A DNA stretch of 12,351 nt, from positions 1 through 12,351 of the forward strand of contig JANYEF010000521.1 of assembly GCA_025363325.1 (NCBI GenBank), given 5' to 3'. The translations under genes and the position numbers were made by a program. Shown here in pieces: positions 1-6,899 of this stretch (the stretch's first letter is position 1; each line of letters starts with the position of its first letter). The notes under the pieces were generated by a model. The model ran no database searches. It saw nothing but the letters and a program-made list of their open reading frames with translations, and was not told the DNA's origin. The stretch is from Nitrospira sp. (lineage in GTDB: Bacteria > Nitrospirota > Nitrospiria > Nitrospirales > Nitrospiraceae).

Positions 1-182
1 CTGTATCGGTCTGAGCTTTAGAAACTTAAATGAGGAGTTTCTGGTTAGGGGGCAGGCTTCTGGCGCCTGATTTAGGCGGGGGTGATGCCGCGTTCTTCAG
101 TTTCTCGGCTCTGGACGATATGGCGCGCACAATGGATTGGAGTGGCCACGTTGAGGTGAGAGAGTAAGAGTACCCGGTTCGA

Positions 183-1559
183 CTAGCGTAAGGCGGGTGT
201 CTTTTCCGTTTTGCCAGCCAAGAGGTCGCTCTTTGTCGGGATCTGCGTGAGAAGGTCGCCGCGAATTTGGAAGATGCCTTGGATCCGTTGCCCCATGGCG
301 TAAGCCAGTCCGTCGGCATGGCTTCCAATCGAGAGCTTTCCTGCGAGCTTCCCATCTCTTCCCGTGGCGATAAATTCTGCTGCTGGTGTCACCAGGCCGT
401 AGGGCGCCAACGGCCCGGCCTGTTTGATCACCCGTTCCTCGGCGGGGACATTGGCGACACGGCTGACAAATAAGTCGGTGGCCTGTTGATCCAATTGCTT
501 AGTCGGCTCATCTTCCAAGACCCACTCGTCCTGTTGATTGATCAGGACATATTGTTCGGTGGACGTTTTGACGGAGAGCATGGCGATGTCGGTGTAATCG
601 ATGCCGAGCAGCCGTTTATCCTGGAACGTAAATAATTCCTTGGTCAGGTCTCTGATCGCGGTGGGATTGATGCGATAGAGCGGGCCCTCGGGGCTCGTTT
701 CCGCGATGGCTTCGCCGCTGGCCGGGTCTGGTTGGTACAGTTTGACTGTCTGGTCACCATCGGCAGTATGGATGGCGACTTTTACTTTTGGCACGGTGAG
801 TGTTTTGGCCAGGGCGTCGCGTTCGGGCCCCGGGTCGACGATGCCCAGCGCTTTTAAGTCTTCGAGCCTGAACAGAAGGGTCCGCATCTCCGTTTGATCG
901 GCTTCGGCTTCAATCGGGTAGCGAAGCTTCCATTTGCTTTTGGGTTTTTCCTGTCCTTGATAGAGCACAATTTCGGTGGTCGGGTAGGTGAGGCGGATAC
1001 GATCGACGTCGCCTTGTGACAGGTGCAAGAGGTCTTTGCGGCGAAAGGTCATCAAGGTCTTGTTCACGAAGTCTTTGGGGGCCAGATTGGTGAGCAGGAC
1101 TTTGCGATCTGATTCCCGAAGAACATATAGGGTGGAGGAGAGGGGACCGCTATCCCCGATGGAGAAGGTCTCCCGTGCGGCGCCAGCGGCGGCGGTAATG
1201 GTCGTCACCGGGTTGTCGAGTCCAAAGGGAGTCAGGTTGGTCGGGTGGTCTTCGACGACGCGGGTTACGGTGCCTGTGACCAAGGCTCGGATCAGATTCT
1301 GCACTTCGCGCTGATCGGCTTCAGTGTTGAGTGGCGCGGTCATCCTCCAGCCTTTCTCCGGAGTCCGAGCGAACACGAGTTCGTGCCGGTCGGTCTTGAT
1401 GGTGAGCCCGGAGAGGGTTTCCTGGTCGAAGAGCAGCACCTTCTTGTCGGCAGTGTCTTGTCGATCGTGCGACTCTTTCTGCGGAAGTTCGATGGCATAG
1501 AGGTACAGGCCGAATCCAGCCAGTACGAGTGCCATGACGAGTGTGGGCCAGTAACGCAT
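183..1559 (-). CDS. DUF4340 domain-containing membrane-anchored protein (last gene of Gld-type ABC operon)
   Basis: The product has 458 residues. A single hydrophobic segment at about residues 5-22 should anchor it in the inner membrane, with the rest in the periplasm. The soluble part looks like three diverged copies of one beta-rich unit, starting near residues 40, 180 and 325. Each copy has a strand pattern followed by a 'W.L..P...EAD..E...L...L' helix, for example 'WRMTAPLNTEAD', 'WKLRYPIEAEAD' and 'WVLEDEPTKQLD'. This repeated layout is what DUF4340 proteins show. Genes of this family commonly follow GldG-type genes, and here the start is only 4 nt after the stop of the GldG-like gene, so the two are almost certainly co-transcribed. 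I see no strong Shine-Dalgarno sequence, which fits translational coupling. No catalytic residues can be named. The molecular role of DUF4340 is unknown; a scaffold or substrate-contacting part of the ABC complex is my inference. Confidence 0.88.
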   Translation of the reverse strand: MRYWPTLVMALVLAGFGLYLYAIELPQKESHDRQDTADKKVLLFDQETLSGLTIKTDRHELVFARTPEKGWRMTAPLNTEADQREVQNLIRALVTGTVTRVVEDHPTNLTPFGLDNPVTTITAAAGAARETFSIGDSGPLSSTLYVLRESDRKVLLTNLAPKDFVNKTLMTFRRKDLLHLSQGDVDRIRLTYPTTEIVLYQGQEKPKSKWKLRYPIEAEADQTEMRTLLFRLEDLKALGIVDPGPERDALAKTLTVPKVKVAIHTADGDQTVKLYQPDPASGEAIAETSPEGPLYRINPTAIRDLTKELFTFQDKRLLGIDYTDIAMLSVKTSTEQYVLINQQDEWVLEDEPTKQLDQQATDLFVSRVANVPAEERVIKQAGPLAPYGLVTPAAEFIATGRDGKLAGKLSIGSHADGLAYAMGQRIQGIFQIRGDLLTQIPTKSDLLAGKTEKTPALR

Positions 1560-1563
1560 CGGT

Positions 1564-3087
1564 CTATAGGCGCCGGCGCTTGCGCCAGACCACGATGCCG
1601 GAGATAAGCATGGTGGCCGGCAGGAGGATGACTTGCAGATAGAGTAGTGCTCGTTCCTGTAAGGGGTTGGGGGTAAACGGGCGAAGCGCGGAATCCTTCG
1701 GGACGATCGCCATCATGTTCCGTTCTTCAGCCAGCCAAGCAGCCGTGTGGAGAAAAAAGTCGCTGTTGCCGGGAAAGTTCACGAAGGCATTGGTCGCGAA
1801 CGTGGAATTGCCAATGATCACGATCGCCGGCCGAGGCTTGCCTTCCTCCGGTGTGACTTTCGGCGTGAGGGCCGCAGCCATCGGCAAGGGGCCTTTGACG
1901 TCTTCCTTTTCATTGAGGTTCACGACGCGGCCTTTCAGGTCGGTTTCTGCCCAGCTGTTCGGCGATGTTCGGGCGAGCGGCACGTAGTCCCATGCGTTGC
2001 CGATCTGTTCATCGAAGGTGATATGTCGCGCGAGGGGAAACAGCACGGCGGCGGAGAGGTCCTGCGTAATTTCATGCACTGTGAACGTACGGATAAGCAG
2101 CGACGTCAGATCTCCTTGGGCTAACCGATCTTGTAAATCAACCAGGGCTCCAGGGCCGACTCCCAGGCCCCACCGCTTGAGCAGGGGATTCAGGTCGGCC
2201 TGCGTATCCGGATCGATGAGCAGCAGGAGATGGCCGCCCTTCTCCACATAGGTGTGAATCCGTTCTTGCTCCTCGGTCGTCACCGGACGACGGGGTCCGG
2301 CCACGACGAGGATGGCGGTGAGATCCGGCACAGCGTCTTCTTTGAGCAAGCTGAGGGTGCCGACGTCGTAGCCCTGCTTGATCAAGATCTCTTTGGCGGC
2401 GGATAGTCCGGTTCGCTCCCGATCGTCGAGACTTGGCTCCCCATGCCCTTCAAGAAATAGTACCCGTTTATTGCTGTCTTGAGACACGCGGATCAGCGCT
2501 CCTGTCAGTTCCACCTCCGAGGGAGCAGTGATTCGAACGGTGCGGCCCGCGCTTTCGAAAATGGCCGTATCGGTTCTGTTAATGCCGTAGTTTTGGGCGA
2601 TTTTCGGCTGCTTTTCCGGGTCGACGAACTCCACCGAAATTTTCGGGCTGGCTTGCCGATAACTATCGAGCCGTTCCTTGTAGGATTGGTAGCCGGGGTC
2701 TTTTTCTCTGGTGAAGACAGTGACGAGCACCTCGCGCGGGAGACTCCGTAGCACGCGATACGTTTGCGGGGCGAGGGAGAAGTTCTGGTTCTCCGACAGA
2801 TCCCAACGAATGGAGTGGCGGGCAGCGAGAAAGTTGACGATTGCGAGAATGCCGACGAAGAGGAGGATCATCATCAGGCTGTTTACACCCATGCGCGTAG
2901 AGCGACGGGTGGAGAAGGATTTTAGGCTACTGAAATGGACGACAAAAAAGAGAATGAGGCAGAGGAGCGCCAACCCTTCCGTAAGGGCGACCAGCCAGAG
3001 TTTCTCCGGGGCGAGGCTGTAGCCGATGGCTCCGCCCACGGCCAAAGCCACTCCGATCACACCAAGTGGAGTCGTCTTGAGGTTCAT
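1564..3087 (-). CDS. GldG-family ABC transporter auxiliary protein
   Basis: The product has 507 residues. There are three hydrophobic segments near the N-terminus (about 7-24, 29-50 and 68-88), a large soluble domain, and one C-terminal membrane segment (about 480-500) that ends in a basic 'WRKRRR' tail. Landmarks of the GldG / ABC_transp_aux family are visible: 'WDLSENQNFSLAPQT' just after the third segment, 'VLFLEGHGE' and 'AILVVAGP' in the periplasmic Rossmann-like part. In Flavobacterium, GldA, GldF and GldG form an ABC complex needed for gliding; outside Bacteroidota the function is open. I chose the ATG at 3087 because it makes a 4-bp ATGA overlap with the upstream permease stop and has GGTGG a few bases before it. 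A GTG at 3093, two codons upstream, is possible, but it lies within that GGTGG. Confidence 0.9.
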   Translation of the reverse strand: MNLKTTPLGVIGVALAVGGAIGYSLAPEKLWLVALTEGLALLCLILFFVVHFSSLKSFSTRRSTRMGVNSLMMILLFVGILAIVNFLAARHSIRWDLSENQNFSLAPQTYRVLRSLPREVLVTVFTREKDPGYQSYKERLDSYRQASPKISVEFVDPEKQPKIAQNYGINRTDTAIFESAGRTVRITAPSEVELTGALIRVSQDSNKRVLFLEGHGEPSLDDRERTGLSAAKEILIKQGYDVGTLSLLKEDAVPDLTAILVVAGPRRPVTTEEQERIHTYVEKGGHLLLLIDPDTQADLNPLLKRWGLGVGPGALVDLQDRLAQGDLTSLLIRTFTVHEITQDLSAAVLFPLARHITFDEQIGNAWDYVPLARTSPNSWAETDLKGRVVNLNEKEDVKGPLPMAAALTPKVTPEEGKPRPAIVIIGNSTFATNAFVNFPGNSDFFLHTAAWLAEERNMMAIVPKDSALRPFTPNPLQERALLYLQVILLPATMLISGIVVWRKRRRL

Positions 3088-3851
3088 TTCCACCGTGCCG
3101 AGTCCACAACCCGGTGAGACAAAAAGAGCATCAGGGCGAGACCGCTAAAAAAATACACGAGGTCTTTCGTGTCGACCAGTCCACGCACCAAGTGGTCGTA
3201 GTGTTCCATGAATGACAGATAAGAGACGGCCTGTCCGATGGCCGTATCCCCGAGCAATGTCCCCAATCCTGCGAGGAGCCACAGGACCAGTAACAGGCCA
3301 ATGCTCACAAAGGCCGCGACGATCTGGTTTTCGGTCAATGCCGAGGCCAGCACGCCGACGGAGAGAAAGAGGGCGCCGAGTAAGACGAGTCCAAGGTAGC
3401 CGGTCAGGACGGGATACCAATCGAAATCACTGAAGAGGGCGAGCATGAGCGGCATGAGACCGGTCAGCCCGAGTAAGCTCAGAAAGACGAGGAATACGCT
3501 CATGAACTTACCGACCACGATTTCGTTGATGCGGATCGGAGAGGTCAGCAAGAATTCAAAGGTGCGAAGTTTGCGTTCTTCGGCGAAGAGCCGCATCGTC
3601 AGGATCGGCAGAATAATCAGGAGGATAAATCGTATGCTGCCAAACAGATTCCGGAAGACCAGATCGTTCAGATTGATCTGGGCGCTTCCCTGCATCTGCA
3701 TCAGCTGAATCGCCTGGGCTCCGGCAAAGAAAACGTAGAGATAGGCGAGCAGTCCCACGATCAGGAGAAATACGGATCCCACGACATACACCACGGGCGA
3801 GACGAAGTATGAACGCAGTTCTTTTGCGATGATGGCTTGGACTGGTGTCAT
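3084..3851 (-). CDS. GldF-type ABC-2 family transporter permease
   Basis: This is a 255-residue integral membrane protein with six predicted hydrophobic segments (about 19-43, 72-90, 115-140, 147-172, 176-200 and 231-247). That is the usual length and layout of single-domain ABC-2 type permeases. The cytoplasmic stretch at 85-105, with 'TMRLFAEERKLRTFEFL' followed by 'TSP', is the strongly conserved coupling segment of the GldF/NosY-like branch and should contact the ATPase. The gene overlaps the stop of the ATPase gene upstream and the start of the GldG-like gene downstream, each time by 4 bp (ATGA), so translation is probably coupled in both directions. It likely dimerises, or pairs with the GldG-like protein, to form the membrane part of the complex. 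The substrate cannot be told from sequence. Confidence 0.92.
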   Translation of the reverse strand: MTPVQAIIAKELRSYFVSPVVYVVGSVFLLIVGLLAYLYVFFAGAQAIQLMQMQGSAQINLNDLVFRNLFGSIRFILLIILPILTMRLFAEERKLRTFEFLLTSPIRINEIVVGKFMSVFLVFLSLLGLTGLMPLMLALFSDFDWYPVLTGYLGLVLLGALFLSVGVLASALTENQIVAAFVSIGLLLVLWLLAGLGTLLGDTAIGQAVSYLSFMEHYDHLVRGLVDTKDLVYFFSGLALMLFLSHRVVDSARWK

Positions 3852-4828
3852 GCTGGCTGGCTTGCAGGTTCTGCTGCTGCGGTCACAGCGTCCGGCGCGA
3901 GGCCTTCCTCATGTCTGGTCAGTTGGAGGAACACGTCTTCCAACGTCATGGAAATGGCTTTCAGTTCGAGCAGCCCCCATCCACTGGTGACCGCCAGGCG
4001 AGCCACTTCTTCCCGCACATCCCGACCAAGTTCGCATTCCAGGAGAAAGGTACCGGGGGCGCCGCTCGTGAAGACGTTCTGGACCCCCTGCACCGACTTC
4101 AAGCGACTGTCGGTGTCTGCGGCAGGAGATTTGAGGGTGAGCGAGATCTTTTCGGACTGACGTAGGCGCGCCGAGAGTTGTTCGGGCGTGTCTTCGGCCA
4201 CGATGCGCCCGCCGCTGATGATCACGACGCGCTGGCACACGGCGGTGGCTTCGGGAAGAATGTGGGTGCTCAAGATGACAGAATGGGATCCAGCCAGATT
4301 CTTGATCAACTCTCGGATTTCGAGAATCTGTTTCGGATCAAGGCCGACGGTCGGTTCATCCAGGATTAAGATTGGGGGATCGTGCAGCAGCGCTTGGGCC
4401 AGGCCGACGCGTTGGCGATATCCGCGCGACAGATTTCCAATGAGCCGGTGTTGCACCGTGCCAAGTCCGAGCCGCTCGACTTCACGCTGCATGGACGCGG
4501 TGAGTATTTTCCCACTCAGACCGCGGAGTCGGCCCACGAACTGTAGATACTCTGTGACCGTCAATTCCTGATAGACCGGCGGAGTTTCTGGCAAGTAGCC
4601 GATCCGGCGTTTCACCTCGAGCGGCTGGTCTGCACAATCGAATCCCGCCACTCGGGCGGTGCCTTCAGTGGCCGGCATAAAGCAGGTCAGGATGCGCATG
4701 GTAGTGGTTTTACCCGCCCCATTCGGGCCCAGGAAGGCCAAGACCTCGCCCTTGGCCACTGAGAAACTGACGCGATCGAGGGCGGTATGTTGTCCATACC
4801 GCTTCGTGATCTGTTGGACTTCAATCAT
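3848..4828 (-). CDS. GldA-type ABC transporter ATP-binding protein
   Basis: This is a 326-residue ATPase with all nucleotide-binding motifs intact. Walker A is GPNGAGKTT at 34-42. The Q-loop region 'YLPE' is at 78-81, with Glu where many ABC proteins have Gln, as is usual in this branch. The signature is 'LSRGYRQR' at 133-140, Walker B 'ILILDEP' at 153-159, the D-loop 'GLD' at 162-164 and the H-loop His at 189. The signature 'LS.GYRQRVGLAQAL' is typical of GldA/NosF-like ATPases. A C-terminal region of about 100 residues after the core is normal for the family. It is the first gene of the operon and overlaps the permease start by 4 bp. The ATG at 4828 has no clear ribosome binding site, but no better start keeps the complete N-terminal strand. 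Confidence 0.95.
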   Translation of the reverse strand: MIEVQQITKRYGQHTALDRVSFSVAKGEVLAFLGPNGAGKTTTMRILTCFMPATEGTARVAGFDCADQPLEVKRRIGYLPETPPVYQELTVTEYLQFVGRLRGLSGKILTASMQREVERLGLGTVQHRLIGNLSRGYRQRVGLAQALLHDPPILILDEPTVGLDPKQILEIRELIKNLAGSHSVILSTHILPEATAVCQRVVIISGGRIVAEDTPEQLSARLRQSEKISLTLKSPAADTDSRLKSVQGVQNVFTSGAPGTFLLECELGRDVREEVARLAVTSGWGLLELKAISMTLEDVFLQLTRHEEGLAPDAVTAAAEPASQPA

Positions 4829-4906
4829 ATGCGGTGATGGGATCGATTGAGTGGGGGAGTACTGCCGGCGGGTTGGTCATTGCACCCTAACAGGCAACAC
4901 GTCGGC

Positions 4907-4935
4907 ATCTTACTCAGTCGGATTGGGGCAGTCAA
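4907..4935 (-). promoter_or_regulatory. Sigma-70-like promoter of the Gld-type ABC operon
   Basis: On the minus strand, TTGACT (4935-4930) is followed after exactly 17 nt by TAAGAT (4912-4907). Transcription would begin near 4900, giving a leader of about 70 nt before the ATG at 4828. It is the best promoter match upstream of the operon and lies just outside the 183-bp palindromic repeat. It is predicted from sequence only. Confidence 0.55.
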
Positions 4936-4947
4936 TATCGTGTTTTA

Positions 4948-5130
4948 GGAGCCTGTCCGACATCGACCGTTCTACTGCGGCGAACGATTCGCGACCATCT
5001 GCGTCGTGCTCGGCCCGAAAAAATCCTCAACGTATTCCAGCGAATACGCCTCCGGTTTTTCCGGGCCTGCGGCCTTGCATCTGCCCGCACCTCCTTCGCC
5101 TCGTTACGAAGGCAATGCCGGACAGGCTCC
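4948..5130. repeat. 183-bp near-symmetric palindromic (MITE/REP-like) element
   Basis: The ends are an imperfect inverted repeat of 15/16 bases: GGAGCCTGTCCGACAT at 4948-4963 and the complement of GGAGCCTGTCCGGCAT at 5115-5130. Nested inside, GGCCCG at 5012-5017 pairs with 5062-5067, five A at 5019-5023 pair with five T at 5056-5060, and a perfect 7-bp hairpin CGTATTC/GAATACG (5031-5037 / 5042-5048) sits at the exact centre. The whole unit can fold into one long interrupted hairpin. No open reading frame with protein character is present, so any mobility would have to be supplied in trans. From memory, GC-rich hairpins of this general kind are dispersed in Nitrospira genomes; this was not searched. 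Confidence 0.75.
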
Positions 5131-5144
5131 CAGCCGCGCGCAAC

Positions 5145-5173
5145 TTTACACGTTTTCTTCTTCCTGTTAGAGT
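5145..5173 (+). promoter_or_regulatory. Candidate promoter of the small secreted protein gene
   Basis: TTTACA (5145-5150) and TAGAGT (5168-5173) are spaced by 17 nt and lie between the palindromic element and the GTG at 5216. The leader would be about 35 nt. The -10 match is only 4 of 6, so the call is tentative. Confidence 0.35.
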
Positions 5174-5186
5174 CCGCTCGCGCGTG

Positions 5187-5198
5187 GACAGGCCTGTC
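5187..5198. promoter_or_regulatory. 12-bp perfect palindrome, possible operator
   Basis: GACAGGCCTGTC is a perfect 12-bp palindrome between the candidate -10 box (5168-5173) and the start codon at 5216. Its position would suit a repressor site. However, it shares GGACAGGC with the right end of the nearby palindromic repeat, so it may instead be a repeat remnant. Confidence 0.3.
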
Positions 5199-5215
5199 TG
5201 AGGGAATCGATCATC

Positions 5216-5560
5216 GTGACCAGGGTGCGTCAAGAGATGAGGGCACTATTCGCAGTCGCTGCGTTGGTGATGGTATTCTGTGTTCCGCCTGACGGTGAGG
5301 CAGCCGACGGGCGGACCTATCGGGTTCATGGCCAGGTGATAGCGGTCAACGTCGCCCAAACTCCCCACATGATTGTTGTGAAGACACCGTTGTCTAAGCA
5401 GAACGATATGACCGTGGGGGCCAAGGTGACAGCCCAAACCAGAATTGTGCGGAAGGGGAGGCGGATTGCGCTTCAAACTATCAGGGTGGGCGAGGCGGTG
5501 AGGCTTACCTATGTCAAACAGCGGGACGGGCTATTTGCTCGGATCATTCAGCTTCAATAG
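5216..5560 (+). CDS. Small secreted protein of unknown function
   Basis: The product has 114 residues. A basic start and hydrophobic stretch (about residues 8-23) followed by 'GEAADG' look like a Sec signal peptide cleaved near residue 30. The mature part of about 84 residues is beta-rich: 'YRVHGQVIAVNVAQTPHMIVV', 'MTVGAKVTAQTRIVRKG', 'RVGEAVRLTYVKQRDGLFA'. This resembles the small barrel pattern of DUF5666-like periplasmic proteins (GxVxxVD...VxxGTxI...GxxVxVxY), but I cannot assign a family with certainty. The GTG start at 5216 is preceded by AGGGA at 5201-5205; an ATG at 5237 would also give a complete signal peptide. The gene appears to stand alone: the next gene starts 368 bp later and has its own promoter. 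There are no cysteines in the mature part and no visible catalytic site. Confidence 0.7.
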   Translation: MTRVRQEMRALFAVAALVMVFCVPPDGEAADGRTYRVHGQVIAVNVAQTPHMIVVKTPLSKQNDMTVGAKVTAQTRIVRKGRRIALQTIRVGEAVRLTYVKQRDGLFARIIQLQ

Positions 5561-5928
5561 CGCGTCTGCTTCAGGCCACCAAGACGATAATGGGTGGAGC
5601 GGTTACGGGGCCCAAGGGTTGTCTTCGAGGTAGGTGGCTGTATGACAGTTTCAGGCAGGGGGCCATTAAGCCGGCTTTGTTCGTACCGAGCATGAGTTGA
5701 CTGACACAAGTACGTTCCTCTATATAGATTGAGCTCTCGGCTACCGGCCCAGACTATTGGTTCATTTTCGTACAGTTCCTCATCGCTCTTTCCTTATTCC
5801 TTCATCTCAACGTAGGGGATGGGGCTACGCTCTCGGTATTGTTGGACTGTCGGTTGGACCGTACTGTGAGGGTACGCAGGCCAGGATACTGTGGGACAGA
5901 TGGTTCAACCAGGAACAAAGGGTGTTGG
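5561..5928. other. Intergenic region with rlpA leader
   Basis: This 368-bp stretch has no convincing gene. It holds a candidate promoter (5697-5726), a perfect 10-bp palindrome AAGCCGGCTT (5668-5677), a direct repeat of TTGGAC (5842-5847 and 5854-5859) and a small hairpin CGTAC/GTACG (5860-5864 / 5872-5876) in what would be the rlpA leader. No clear terminator for the preceding gene is seen. Confidence 0.4.
5697..5726 (+). promoter_or_regulatory. Candidate sigma-70-like promoter of rlpA
   Basis: TTGACT (5697-5702) and TATATA (5721-5726) are spaced by 18 nt. Both boxes are good matches to the vegetative consensus. A start near 5733 would give a leader of almost 200 nt before the rlpA ATG at 5929. 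Confidence 0.45.
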
Positions 5929-6597
5929 ATGATCAACCAAACTCGTGAATGTAGCCGGCAGCTGTTGTGGACGATGAGTCTCAGCCTGGGGATGCTTCTG
6001 AGTGCCTGTTCGTGGGTTCCTAAGGGGGCGTCTCAATTGGACGTGGGGATAGAGGATCGTGGGGTGGCCTCCTGGTATGGCGAGTCGTTTCATGGCAAGC
6101 AAGCGGCCAACGGGAAGCTGTTCGACATGAAGGCATTGACCGCAGCCCATCGGACCCTCCCACTCGGCAGCGTGGTCCGGGTCGCGAATTTAGCGAACGG
6201 GAAACATATTCACGTCCAGATCACGGACCGGGGCCCCTATGTCAACGGCCGAATTCTCGATCTTTCCCGTGGCGCTGCTGCTCGGTTAGGGATGGTGGCA
6301 GGGGGCCTATCCGTCGTACGGGTTCAGTTGGTTGGGGAACGCCGGCCCGTGGCCCTTCTTTCTTCTGAAGCCAGGGAGTCGGTATCGGTGGCCCTCATTC
6401 TCGGTCTCGAGCACGTTCCTTCAGGGGCCTCCGGGTCCATTCCGTCAGATTGGGGAAAGTCGGATCCTCTGATGGTCTATCCCCTTCGACTGCCTCCTGT
6501 CGACATCTGGATCCAGCAACGCGCGCGACGTTTGACGGGGATGCAGGCGGCAGATCATACCGACCATACCGAAGTTACAACCGTCGTTTTTACATAG
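5929..6597 (+). CDS. rlpA: RlpA-family septal ring lytic transglycosylase, lipoprotein
   Basis: The product has 222 residues. An N-terminal hydrophobic stretch ends in the lipobox L24-S-A-C27, so it should be an outer-membrane lipoprotein. The double-psi beta-barrel domain spans about 44-135: 'GVASWYGESFHG', 'AANGKLFDM', 'LTAAHRTLPLGSVVRV', 'ITDRGPYVNGRILDLS', 'AAARLGM'. In Pseudomonas RlpA, catalytic His131 and Asp157 are 26 residues apart; here His74 and Asp100 have the same spacing and context, so the enzyme is probably active on glycan strands stripped of stem peptides. A59 replaces the common Thr of 'TANG'. The tail of about 80 residues shows no SPOR domain, so septal targeting by denuded glycan binding is not evident. 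The ATG at 5929 has AAAGGGTG just upstream and starts a clean signal peptide; the longer in-frame extension does not look protein-like. Confidence 0.9.
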   Translation: MINQTRECSRQLLWTMSLSLGMLLSACSWVPKGASQLDVGIEDRGVASWYGESFHGKQAANGKLFDMKALTAAHRTLPLGSVVRVANLANGKHIHVQITDRGPYVNGRILDLSRGAAARLGMVAGGLSVVRVQLVGERRPVALLSSEARESVSVALILGLEHVPSGASGSIPSDWGKSDPLMVYPLRLPPVDIWIQQRARRLTGMQAADHTDHTEVTTVVFT

Positions 6598-6899
6598 CAC
6601 CGCAGCGTATTAGCCTGGTCGCCGAGTTCTATCCCGCATCCACCTGGCAAGGTTTCTCTTGATGGGAAATCGACATGACCTACTATTGTCTGAGGCTGAT
6701 GGAAGGGCTGGGGCTGGGGCGAGATATCAAGAATGTGCCGGTCTGCGTGCGTGAGGGGAAGGGCAAGCAGGACGCGATCGCAGTAATTAGGAAGTTAGAC
6801 TAGCCGCGTGGGACGGGGACGAGGTTTTAAAACTTCGAACCCTGAATTTCGAATCGCGTCTTTCTCGCATATCTCACGCGTCACGCGCCCAATATCCTG
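6598..6899. other. Intergenic region between convergent genes
   Basis: No gene is supported in this stretch. A 42-codon reading frame (6675-6803) is present, but its coding status is doubtful. Further right, a perfect 10-bp palindrome GTTTTAAAAC (6822-6831) is followed by two copies of TTCGAA (6833-6838 and 6848-6853). I see no standard GC hairpin plus T-run terminator between rlpA and the converging gene. Confidence 0.35.

Noticed and set aside
20..42. Hairpin AGAAACT/AGTTTCT as a terminator of the ABC operon
   Set aside because: The stem is AT-rich with a 9-nt loop, there is no T-run on the minus strand, and it lies 140 bp past the stop codon.
72..149. Minus-strand 25-codon stretch reading like the start of a parvulin-type isomerase ('ARHIVQSRE')
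   Set aside because: It is too short, has no ribosome binding site and stops before any domain; the resemblance is weak.
26..355. Minus-strand 109-codon frame at the left edge
   Set aside because: It overlaps the end of the DUF4340 gene in another frame and is Ser/Arg/Pro-rich without features.
4851..5233. Open frames on both strands within the 183-bp palindrome and its flanks
   Set aside because: They are a consequence of GC-rich repeat DNA; the sequences are Arg/Pro/Cys-rich and show no start signal.
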